Positions 17,052 through 24,759 of a stretch of DNA of 64,000 nucleotides are shown one piece after another. This stretch comes from DASQBT01 sp963746955 (GTDB lineage Bacteria; Pseudomonadota; Gammaproteobacteria; Burkholderiales; Thiobacillaceae), in NCBI GenBank assembly GCA_963746955.1, contig CAVVDR010000008.1, forward strand, positions 7,133-71,132, read 5' to 3'. The first letter of the stretch is position 1; every line of letters begins with the position of its first letter. Under the pieces are notes generated by a model. That model saw only the letters and a program-made list of their open reading frames with translations. It ran no database searches and was not told the origin of the DNA. Both the position numbers and the translations under genes were made by a program.

Positions 17052-18898
17052 GTTTCGCTGCCCTCGACACGCTTTACCTAATCGCGGCGCTGACCCTGCT
17101 GGCGATGTTGCTTGCGGGACGCTGGCGCGGCGCGGGCGTTCTGGCAACTTTCTTGTATGCGGCGCAGTTGTGGGCGCTGTCCCAGGTCGGCGACGCCAGC
17201 GCCGGCTTTGGCTTCTCCGCTTTCGGCTTCGCACTGGCGTGGCACTTCGATGCGCTGGCCTGGATGTTTGCGGTCGTCACCCTGGTGGCCGCTCTGTTCT
17301 CCAGCTGGTTTGCTTCGGGCGAATGGCTGCGTGCTTACGTCGGTAGCCGGCGGCTGCTGCACTGCGCCCTTGCCGGCAACGTTCTGGCGATGCTGCTGCT
17401 GCTTGGCAGTGGCGATCTGCTGACCCTATTCGTCGGCTGGGAAGCGACATCCTGGGCGGGCTTCCTGCTCATGGCCCTGGCCGGCGGTGTCGCCCGCAAG
17501 GCAGCCCTCAAGTATCTGGTCTATGCCATCGCCGGCGCGATGTCCCTGCTCGCCGCCCTGGTCGTACTGTTTCAGGCCGGCGGCTCGTTCGGCTTCGCTG
17601 CGGCGCAAGCGAGCCTGGCCGAGATGGGCGACCTGCAACTGTGGGGCATGGTGCTGCTGTTCCTGATCGGCTTCGGCGCCAAGATGGCCCTGTTGCCTTT
17701 CCATCTCTGGCAGGCGCCGGCCTATTCCGAGACCCCTGCGCCGGGCGCAGTATTCCTTGGCGCCATTGTCGGCCGCGTCGGTCTGTTTGCTCTGGCCGTG
17801 GTGCTGTTCAAGCTGGTCGGCATTACGCATCTCAAAGCCCTGGATATTCCCTACACCTTCCTCAACGCGCAGGACCTGATCGCCTGGCTCGCCGCGCTGA
17901 CCATCATCTTGCCCACCTACACCGCATTGAAGCAGAATGACGCGCGCTATCTGCTGGCCTGGCACGGTGTCGGCCAAGGCGGCTACATGCTGATCGGCCT
18001 GATGCTGGGCACCGCGCTGGGCACGGCCGGCGGCCTGTTGCACGTGATCAACCACGCCGCCACCCAAGCCACCCTGCTGATGGCGGTGTTCGCGGTGCAG
18101 CATCGCATCGGCCACACCGACCTCAATCGCCTGGGCGGCCTGGTGGCGCGCATGCCGCTGACCTTCCTGGCCCTGCTGCTGGGCATCATCAGCCTGGCCG
18201 GACTGCCGCCGATGAGCGGCTTCGTCTCCAAGTGGATGGTGTACACGGCGCTGATCCAGGATGGCCGCCCCTTGCTGTTCGTGACCAGCGTCATCGGCAC
18301 ACTGGGCACCATCCTTTCCCTGTACAAGCTGATCCATAACGTGTTCCTTGGCCAGTTGCGCGCCGAACACGAAAAGATCGACGAGGCGCCGCTATCGATG
18401 CTGATCCCCATGCTCGCCTGCGGTCTCATCGCCTTCGTCACCGGCGTGGCGCCCGGCCTGCTGTTGGGCTGGGTAGCCGCAGCACAGGGCGCGCTCGGCC
18501 TGCCCGTGCTGGAATACACCTTGGGCGGGGTGTCCACGCCGCAGGCCAGTCTGGACATGCTGTGGGTGGTAGGCGTGCTGTTCGCCGGTTTCGGCGTCGG
18601 TGCCGTGCTGTTCTACGGTTTCGGTGGCAAGACCCAGCGCATCAACCAGCTTGACAACTACGCCGGCGGGCACTTCCTCACCGCCCAGATGCGCTACCAA
18701 TACAGTGACAACTTCTATGCCGGTCTGATGCACTTGATCGGCGGCTGGTATCGGGGTAGTTTCAAGTGGCTGGAAGACGCCATCGGTTCCACTGTGAGCC
18801 TCGTTGCCGAGACTGCGGGCGGCTGGTACCGGGTGACAAGTCCGGGGTTTTACTTGCTGGCAGGCGCCACGCTGCTGCTGGCTTGGGTGTTGCTATGA
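17048..18898 (+). CDS. mrpA: Proton-conducting NuoL/MrpA-like subunit
   Basis: 616 residues starting with GTG inside the mrpD stop. Fourteen or more membrane segments are visible, with LFVGWEATSWAGFLLMAL (helix-5 Glu), IGFGAKMALLPFHLWQAPAY (helix-7 Lys), HVINHAATQATLLMAVFAVQ and LPPMSGFVSKWM. It matches the N-terminal antiporter domain of MrpA or the large MbhH/NuoL subunit; the usual MrpA C-terminal parts are supplied by the separate small genes upstream. It would be the second ion-translocating channel of the complex. Confidence 0.85.
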   Translation: MSFAALDTLYLIAALTLLAMLLAGRWRGAGVLATFLYAAQLWALSQVGDASAGFGFSAFGFALAWHFDALAWMFAVVTLVAALFSSWFASGEWLRAYVGSRRLLHCALAGNVLAMLLLLGSGDLLTLFVGWEATSWAGFLLMALAGGVARKAALKYLVYAIAGAMSLLAALVVLFQAGGSFGFAAAQASLAEMGDLQLWGMVLLFLIGFGAKMALLPFHLWQAPAYSETPAPGAVFLGAIVGRVGLFALAVVLFKLVGITHLKALDIPYTFLNAQDLIAWLAALTIILPTYTALKQNDARYLLAWHGVGQGGYMLIGLMLGTALGTAGGLLHVINHAATQATLLMAVFAVQHRIGHTDLNRLGGLVARMPLTFLALLLGIISLAGLPPMSGFVSKWMVYTALIQDGRPLLFVTSVIGTLGTILSLYKLIHNVFLGQLRAEHEKIDEAPLSMLIPMLACGLIAFVTGVAPGLLLGWVAAAQGALGLPVLEYTLGGVSTPQASLDMLWVVGVLFAGFGVGAVLFYGFGGKTQRINQLDNYAGGHFLTAQMRYQYSDNFYAGLMHLIGGWYRGSFKWLEDAIGSTVSLVAETAGGWYRVTSPGFYLLAGATLLLAWVLL

Positions 18899-19794
18899 CG
18901 ATTACGCACCTGATCCTCGAACTGCTGTTGATGCCGCTGGTCGCGTTCGTCATTGGCCTGGGCATGGTGCTGATGATGCGCAAGATTGCTGCGCGTTTGC
19001 AGCGCCGCCTCGGCCCACCCTTCTTCCAGCCGATCTATGACATCGTCAAGCTTTATGGCAAGCACACCCAGACGTCGCACGGCCTGATCCATGACATCGG
19101 AATCGTCATGGCAGTCGGCGGCTATGTGGCGGCGGAGACCCTGCTGCCGATGCCGGGCATGAACGGCATAGCCGACAAGGGCGGACTGATCACCCTGATG
19201 TACTTGATGATGGTGCCGTCCCTGGGCATGGCGCTGGGTGTCGGGCAATGCGCCAACCCCAATGGTTCGATCGGCATCGGCCGCGCGCTGACTGCGATGC
19301 TGGCTTACGACGTGCCCTTCGTCATCGTCGTGTTCGGCGTGGCCTTCCATTTCGGCGGCACCAACCTGGTGTCTATCATTGCCGCTCAACAGGCCGCAGG
19401 AATCGGCGGCTGGGGCGCAGTGCAGATGCCATTGCTTGCCATCGCCGGGCTGTTCACCCTGCACGGCATGCTGGGCAAGCAACCCTTTGAGGTTTATATC
19501 GCCCCGGCCGAAATCGCCACGGGTCCCATGGTGGAAATGAGCGGCAAACACTTGGGCGGACTGTTCGTGATGCAGAGCTTCCAGCTCTATACCGCTTCGG
19601 CGCTCTACGTGACGCTGTTCCTGGGCGGCGGTGAGAACTGGCTCAGTTTCATTGCCAAGTGCTTCGCCGTGCTGGCGGTGCCGGTGAGCCTGGCATATCT
19701 GTACCCGCGCTACCGCACCGAGGATCTGGTGCGGCTGATGTGGAAATGGCCGGTGATGGTCGGGCTGATCGGGCTGGCCTTTGTAATGCGTTGA
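18895..19794 (+). CDS. NuoH/MbhM-like membrane subunit
   Basis: 299 residues from ATG 18895 overlapping the upstream TGA. Eight membrane helices; RRLGPPFFQPIYDIVKLYGK is the conserved cytoplasmic loop of NuoH/HycD/EchB, and ALTAMLAYDVPFVIVVF, FEVYIAPAEIATGPMVEMSG and YRTEDLVRLMWKWP are typical. This subunit anchors the redox arm (NuoB/D) to the antiporter arm and forms the quinone-site or E-channel region. Its presence directly after the Mrp genes defines the cluster as a complex-I-like ion pump. Confidence 0.9.
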   Translation: MTITHLILELLLMPLVAFVIGLGMVLMMRKIAARLQRRLGPPFFQPIYDIVKLYGKHTQTSHGLIHDIGIVMAVGGYVAAETLLPMPGMNGIADKGGLITLMYLMMVPSLGMALGVGQCANPNGSIGIGRALTAMLAYDVPFVIVVFGVAFHFGGTNLVSIIAAQQAAGIGGWGAVQMPLLAIAGLFTLHGMLGKQPFEVYIAPAEIATGPMVEMSGKHLGGLFVMQSFQLYTASALYVTLFLGGGENWLSFIAKCFAVLAVPVSLAYLYPRYRTEDLVRLMWKWPVMVGLIGLAFVMR

Positions 19795-19806
19795 GAGGAA
19801 GCTGCC

Positions 19807-20535
19807 ATGAGTACGCTGAAAGATATTCCCGTTCGTTACGAAGCTCAGGAAACGCCGCCGCGGACCAATCCCCTGGCCAACGTGTTCGACGAATTCATCC
19901 GCTTCTGCCGCTCGCGCTCCCTGTTTATGCTGCATTACTGCACCGGTTGCGGCGCCATCGAACTACCGCCGGCCATGACCTCGCGCTTCGACATGGAGCG
20001 GCTTGGCGTTCAACCCATGGTGACGCCGCGCCAGGCCGACATCCTGCTGGTCACCGGCTATGTCTCGGTGAAGACCCTGAAGCGGGTGATCCTGACCTAT
20101 GAGCAGATGGCTTCTCCCAAATACGTGATCGGTATCTGTTCCTGCACGGTCAACGGCGGCATGTACTGGCAGAGCTACGCCACCGCCAAGAAGCTCAACG
20201 ATTACCTGCCGGTGGATATCTACATCGCAGGCTGCATGCCGCGCCCGGAAGCGGTGATTCACGGCCTCCAGGAACTGATGGAAAACATCCGCGCCGGCCG
20301 CTCCGACAACTGGAAAGATTACTACCGGCGCTATGACCACTACCTGGCCAACCAGCAGCGCCTGTTCGGCGAAACCTGGCAGACCCCGACCGAGGTGATC
20401 GGCGAGGCCCACCACTACGGCCTCGCAGGCCCCGAGACCGAAGGCGAACATACCCGCCTGCTGGGTTTGCACAAAGCGCCGCTGGAGCCCCTGCGCATGA
20501 CCCTCAATGCCGGCAAGCTGGAGCGTCTGGAATGA
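19807..20535 (+). CDS. NuoB-like / group 4 hydrogenase small-subunit-like protein
   Basis: 242 residues. It contains the proximal 4Fe-4S ligands: Cys45 and Cys48 in CTGCGAIE, Cys111 and Cys113 in GICSCTVNGG, and Cys143 in AGCMPRPEA. The CTGCxxE form is closer to membrane hydrogenase-related (Mbh, Mbx, Ehr) small subunits than to complex I NuoB with its double cysteine. The C-terminal 80 residues form an extra helical tail. It lies 12 bases after the NuoH-like gene and overlaps the NuoC-like start by four bases. It would pass electrons to the catalytic large subunit. Confidence 0.9.
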   Translation: MSTLKDIPVRYEAQETPPRTNPLANVFDEFIRFCRSRSLFMLHYCTGCGAIELPPAMTSRFDMERLGVQPMVTPRQADILLVTGYVSVKTLKRVILTYEQMASPKYVIGICSCTVNGGMYWQSYATAKKLNDYLPVDIYIAGCMPRPEAVIHGLQELMENIRAGRSDNWKDYYRRYDHYLANQQRLFGETWQTPTEVIGEAHHYGLAGPETEGEHTRLLGLHKAPLEPLRMTLNAGKLERLE

Positions 20536-21125
20536 GTACTGACCTGGTCTGTCCGGATGTCTACCAATGGCTGTGCCATCTGCTCAAGGAGGTGGACAGC
20601 GTCACCCACAAGCCTCGGTACGAGCGGCGCCAGCGTCTGGATATTGCGGCCGACGCCCTGCCGGCGCTGCTGGCCCTGTTGCAGGGCAAGGGCTCCTTTG
20701 TCCACCTGTCGGCCATTTCCTGCGTGGACTGGATCAGGCAAGGCGAATTTGAACTGGTCTACCACGTCTGTTCCTACGAACTGAAGGTCACGGTTTCCGC
20801 ACACATCCGCATTCCGCGCGAGCCGGGGCGCTATCTTTCCGTGTACGACATCTACAAGCCGGCCGGATTCTTCGAGCGCGACATCTTCGAGATGTACGGC
20901 ATCTATTTCGAAGGTAGCCCGTGGATGGAAAAATTCATCCTCACGGAATGGGACGGCCCCCCACCGATGCGCAAGGAATTCGATTCCGAAGCCTGGGTCG
21001 ACGACCATTTCGACTGGCAGGATTACCACCCTGAATGGCTCAACGAGTTGGAGGCCCAGGGTGGCGGCATCGCCATCCGCCCGGAAGAGCAGCGTTTCAG
21101 CCGGAAAGCAAAAGATGAGAGCTGA
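20532..21125 (+). CDS. NuoC-like 30-kDa subunit
   Basis: 197 residues. The second half carries the 30-kDa subunit signature: SVYDIYKPAGFFERDIFEMY followed by GIYFEGSPWMEKFILTEWDG and MRKEFDSEAW. It belongs to the soluble arm of NuoCD-type complexes and packs against the large subunit. It overlaps the NuoD-like start by 11 bases. The gene seems intact. Confidence 0.9.
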   Translation: MSTDLVCPDVYQWLCHLLKEVDSVTHKPRYERRQRLDIAADALPALLALLQGKGSFVHLSAISCVDWIRQGEFELVYHVCSYELKVTVSAHIRIPREPGRYLSVYDIYKPAGFFERDIFEMYGIYFEGSPWMEKFILTEWDGPPPMRKEFDSEAWVDDHFDWQDYHPEWLNELEAQGGGIAIRPEEQRFSRKAKDES

Positions 21126-22258
21126 GAACTATCAGGCGCGCCATCAGCCGCCCAGCCACGAATATGAACTGAACTTCGGTCCCAACCATCCGGGCATCGA
21201 AGGCAACTACGCCCTCAAGGTGAGGTTGCACGGCGACATCGTGACCGATGCCAAGGCCGATGGCGGCTACCTGCACCGCGGCTTCGAGAAGCTGATGGAG
21301 CAGCGGCTGTGGATCCAGAACATCGCCCTGGTGCCGCGCATCTGCGTGCCGGACCCCGCGCCCATGGAACTCGCTTATTCCACCGCCGTGGAGACTCTGT
21401 GCGGCCTTGACGTCCCGGTGCGGGCGAAGTGGCTGCGCGTATTGCAGATGGAACTCTCGCGCATCGCGGCCCACCTGTTCACCTTCGGCGGCCATGCCGC
21501 CACCACCGGCATGTACAACACGATGTACTGGGGCGTGGCCGACCGCGACGTGGTGCTCGATCTGTTCGAACAACTGACCGGCGGCCGTGTCTACCACATC
21601 TACAACATCCCCGGCGGGGTGCGGCGCGACGTGCCGGAAGGATTCCTGACAAACGTCGCCAACACCATGGATTACCTGGAATCGCGCTTTGCGGACTACG
21701 ACAACCTGTTCTTCACCAATCAGGTGTTCGTCGCCCGCGCGCGCGGCATCGGCGTCCTCTCGCAGCAGCAGGCGCTGGAACTGGGCGTCACCGGCCCCAA
21801 CCTGCGCGCGACCGGACTGGCCTTCGATGTGCGCCGCGACGATCCCTATCTGGTCTACGACCAGATCGAATTCGACATTCCCATCGAGCACGCCGGCGAC
21901 GCCTGGGCGCGCACTCTGGTACGCCGCGCGCGAACTCAAGGAAAGTATCCGCATCGTGCGCCAGGTGATCGCCCGCCTGCCGTCCATTGGCGGTGCGATC
22001 CGCGCCCCCATTCCCAACCCGCTGGCCTGGAATGTGCCAGCCGGCGAGTATTACGCGCGGGTCGAATCGTCCAAGGGCGAACTGTCCTGGTACGTGGTTT
22101 CGAATGGCGGCGTCAAGCCCTACCGCACCCACATCCGCGGCCCCTCCTCCATGCACGCCGTGCAGGTGCTGGAAACCTTGAGCAAGGGCGCCCGGCTGGA
22201 GGATGTGGCGCAGATCATGTTCTCGCTCGATGCCTGTCCGCCGGAGGTCGATCGCTGA
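21115..22258 (+). CDS. NuoD-like / hydrogenase-related large subunit, frameshifted
   Basis: The N-terminal 266 codons run in frame 1 from ATG 21115 (FGPNHPGIEGNYALKVRL, AHLFTFGGHAATTGMYNT). The remaining sequence is in frame 2 (ELKESIRIVRQVIARLPS ... SMHAVQVLETLSKGARLED, ends VDR). The switch lies at about 21905-21918, and total length 1144 bases means one extra base; repair would give 380 residues. The nickel-ligand CxxC pairs of real hydrogenases are absent: the N-terminal site reads RICVPDP and the C-terminal one DACPPEVDR. So, as in NuoD and Ehr proteins, no NiFe centre is expected. The unrepaired frame runs straight into the next gene and would produce a fusion. Confidence 0.8.
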
Positions 22259-24093
22259 TGTCCGATATCGATTACAAGGACAAGGGCAGCGTACTCAATC
22301 CCTTGCGTGCCTTGTCCTTCTTCGCGCGCAAGCCGGTGACGGTGCCGCTCGAGCCGCGTCCCGCAGCGGAGCGTTATCGTGGTTTTCATGTCAACGACTG
22401 GGAGAAGTGCATCGGCTGCTCCACCTGCCAGAAGGTGTGCGACAACGCCGCCATCACCATGGTGCAGGTGCCGGGCCTGCCGAACGATCCGGTCAAGGGC
22501 GTGCGCAACTTGCGCCCGGCTATCGACTACGGGCGCTGCTGCTGGTGCGCCTTATGCGTCGACCTGTGCCCAACCGGCTCCATCACCCTGTCGCGCGAAT
22601 ACGTGCACACCTGCACCGATCCGCAACTCCACAGCTACTTTATCCTGCCCGACTCCAACGGCATACACGGCAAGCACTTCCCGGGCGGCTGGGACAAGCA
22701 GGCGGACAACGACCTGGTCGACCACCAGCGCCAGCCCATGGGCGAGCTTGAACCCGCCAAACGCATCGGCAACTTCGATGAAATGGTGTCCGGCTACACC
22801 CGGCAGCAGGCCATCCTGGAAGCGTCCCGCTGCGTGCAGTGCGGCATGTGCCATGACGCCTGTCCCACCCGCATGGATGCGCCGGAATACATCCGCGCCA
22901 TCTGGCAGGACGACCTGGAAGAAGCGGTGCGCCAGATCTACCGGACCAATCCTTTCGCCCATACCTGTGGCCGGGTCTGCACCCATCGCTGTGAGGACGC
23001 CTGTTCGCTCAATCATCGCGGCGAACCCATCGCGATCCGCTGGCTCAAACGCTATGCCATGGACAACGTGGCACCGGAGCGGGTCAAGGCTATTGTCGCC
23101 GAAGGGTTGAAGGGCCATGACGGCGGGCGTCGCGTTGCCATCGTCGGCGCCGGGCCGGCGGGCCTGACCGCAGCCTTTGACCTTGCCCAGGCGGGTCATC
23201 GTGTCACCGTATTTGAAGCCCTGCACAAGGCCGGCGGCATGACCCGTTACGGCATCCCCGACTACCGCCTGCCCGGGACGATGTTGGACCGGGACGTGGA
23301 AGTGATCACCGGCCTGGGCGTGCAGATCCGCTATGACACCCGCATTGGCAAGGACATCCCCATGGAAGCCCTGTGCCGTGACTACGATGCCGTAGCGTTG
23401 GCCATCGGTGTGCAATACGGCCGCTCCACGCGCGTCCCCGGCAGTGACCACCCCCACGTGTTCCGAGCCGTGGATTTGCTGCGCGGCCTTGCAAACGGCG
23501 CGGACCTCCACGTTCCGGATCGCGTGGTGGTCATCGGCGGCGGCAACGTGGCCATGGACATCGCCCGTTCGCTGGCACGCCTGCAAAAGAGGCAGCACGG
23601 CGAGGTAGGAGTGACCGTCGCTGCGGTCGAGTCCGCCGGCCAATTTCCGGCTGATCCCGAAGAGATCAAGGAAGCGGACGAGGAAGGTATCGACATTCTC
23701 CCTGAACGCGGTCCGCAATCAGTGCTGGTGGAAGATGGACAGGTGCTGGGGCTGAAGACTGCCAGGGTACTATCGCTGTTCGATACGCAGGGCCGCTTCG
23801 CTCCGACCTACAATCCCGATGATCAGCAGTTCCACAAGGGGGCATGGGTCGTCGAGGCGATTGGCCAGATGAGTGATGCCGAGGTCGTGCTCGGCGCGGC
23901 ATACACTGAACAGTTGGAATGGATGCGCAGCCGCTTGGCAGTCGATGCGCAAGGCCATACTTCCCTGCCCTGGCTGTGGGCAGCGGGCGACATGGTGAAC
24001 GGTCCCGATGTGGTGCATGCCGTGGCCGATGGCCACCGGGTCGCCGCAGACATCCACCGTTATCTCAACGAGCGCGCCGAGGTGTCGGCATGA
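22258..24093 (+). CDS. Ferredoxin-domain/GltD-NfnL-type FAD oxidoreductase fusion
   Basis: 611 residues whose ATG overlaps the NuoD-like stop. Residues 1-110 are NuoI-like with two 4Fe-4S motifs: Cys51, 54, 57, 61 and Cys94, 97, 100, 104. Residues about 185-260 form the N-terminal domain of glutamate-synthase small subunit/NfnL with Cys192, 195, 198, 202 and a second set Cys237, 241, 245, 249. Residues 292-330 bind FAD (VAIVGAGPAGLTAAFDLAQA) and residues 423-440 bind NAD(P) (VVVIGGGNVAMDIARS). The C-terminal WAAGDMVNGPDVVHAVADG closes the flavin site. It probably connects NAD(P)H, and perhaps ferredoxin, to the membrane complex, merging two subunits that are usually separate. The exact electron partner is unknown. 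Confidence 0.85.
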   Translation: MSDIDYKDKGSVLNPLRALSFFARKPVTVPLEPRPAAERYRGFHVNDWEKCIGCSTCQKVCDNAAITMVQVPGLPNDPVKGVRNLRPAIDYGRCCWCALCVDLCPTGSITLSREYVHTCTDPQLHSYFILPDSNGIHGKHFPGGWDKQADNDLVDHQRQPMGELEPAKRIGNFDEMVSGYTRQQAILEASRCVQCGMCHDACPTRMDAPEYIRAIWQDDLEEAVRQIYRTNPFAHTCGRVCTHRCEDACSLNHRGEPIAIRWLKRYAMDNVAPERVKAIVAEGLKGHDGGRRVAIVGAGPAGLTAAFDLAQAGHRVTVFEALHKAGGMTRYGIPDYRLPGTMLDRDVEVITGLGVQIRYDTRIGKDIPMEALCRDYDAVALAIGVQYGRSTRVPGSDHPHVFRAVDLLRGLANGADLHVPDRVVVIGGGNVAMDIARSLARLQKRQHGEVGVTVAAVESAGQFPADPEEIKEADEEGIDILPERGPQSVLVEDGQVLGLKTARVLSLFDTQGRFAPTYNPDDQQFHKGAWVVEAIGQMSDAEVVLGAAYTEQLEWMRSRLAVDAQGHTSLPWLWAAGDMVNGPDVVHAVADGHRVAADIHRYLNERAEVSA

Positions 24094-24599
24094 ACGAGCA
24101 AGAAGGCGCGCCCAGCGGTTATGAGCGCATCCGGGCAAAGAAATCGCTGAAGGAAATTCTGCAGGTGGCAACCTCTTTCGAGGCAAGCGCGCGGGATTTT
24201 TACACCGCACTCATCCCCAGGGTCAGCAAGCGCCTGCGCTGGCTGGTGGAAGAACTGGCCCGGGAAGAAGCAGGCCATTATGCCCTGTTCACCGAACTGG
24301 CTTCCCGCCCTGACATCGAGCGCCACATCGCTGCCGAGGTGGACACGCCCGCCAGTGACCGCAAATTCTCCGATGCCGTGTTGCAGCCGGAACTGGGCGA
24401 ACAGCCCGACGACCAGGCCATCCTGCAATATGCCCTGGGCCGGGAACACACTGCCATGGAGCAATACCGGGCGCTGGCCGAGAGCACCGAGCCCGGCCCG
24501 ATCCAGGATCTGTTCCGCTACCTGGCCGACCAGGAAACCAGGCACAAGAACGAGCTTGAGCAGATCTACTACGAGACCGTGCACAGCGGCGGCGTCTAA
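24090..24599 (+). CDS. Rubrerythrin/ferritin-like diiron protein
   Basis: 169 residues from ATG 24090 overlapping the upstream stop. A four-helix bundle with two diiron half-sites: Glu in SFEASARDFY and EEAGH for the first, and REHTAMEQY and DQETRHKNELE for the second. No rubredoxin-like cysteine domain is present. Family members reduce peroxide or sense oxygen and iron. As the last gene of the Mrp-Nuo-flavoprotein operon it may protect the iron-sulfur arm from oxygen or accept electrons from the flavoprotein; this is inference from position only. Confidence 0.8.
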   Translation: MNEQEGAPSGYERIRAKKSLKEILQVATSFEASARDFYTALIPRVSKRLRWLVEELAREEAGHYALFTELASRPDIERHIAAEVDTPASDRKFSDAVLQPELGEQPDDQAILQYALGREHTAMEQYRALAESTEPGPIQDLFRYLADQETRHKNELEQIYYETVHSGGV

Positions 24600-24667
24600 A
24601 GAAGCACTTGTCTTTCGCCGGTTCGTGGCGGGGTCACGCCGTCACGTCCCGCAGTGACACCCAGGAT

Positions 24668-24707
24668 GGGAAAGGCAAGTTGCGCTTAACGCTGGCTTGC
24701 ATTTCCC
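24668..24707. terminator. Imperfect 12-bp hairpin after the Mrp-Nuo operon
   Basis: GGGAAAGGCAAG (24668-24679) pairs with CTTGCATTTCCC (24696-24707) with one mismatch. The 16-base loop contains a further GCG/CGC pairing. No T run follows. The position between the convergent ends of the rubrerythrin-like gene and the 1173-residue gene suggests a shared termination structure. Confidence 0.4.
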
Positions 24708-24759
24708 TGCCTTCTCCCCAATCACCTGATGCGCGTCGTAGCCGCGTCAGCCTGTTGGC

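Noticed and set aside
21115..22258. A NiFe hydrogenase large subunit
   Set aside because: Both CxxC nickel-ligand pairs are missing, and no hydrogenase maturation genes are nearby.
21061..24093. A single open frame of 1010 codons suggesting a NuoD-flavoprotein fusion
   Set aside because: The NuoD C-terminus is found in another frame and the next gene has its own overlapping ATG at 22258. The long frame results from a one-base shift.
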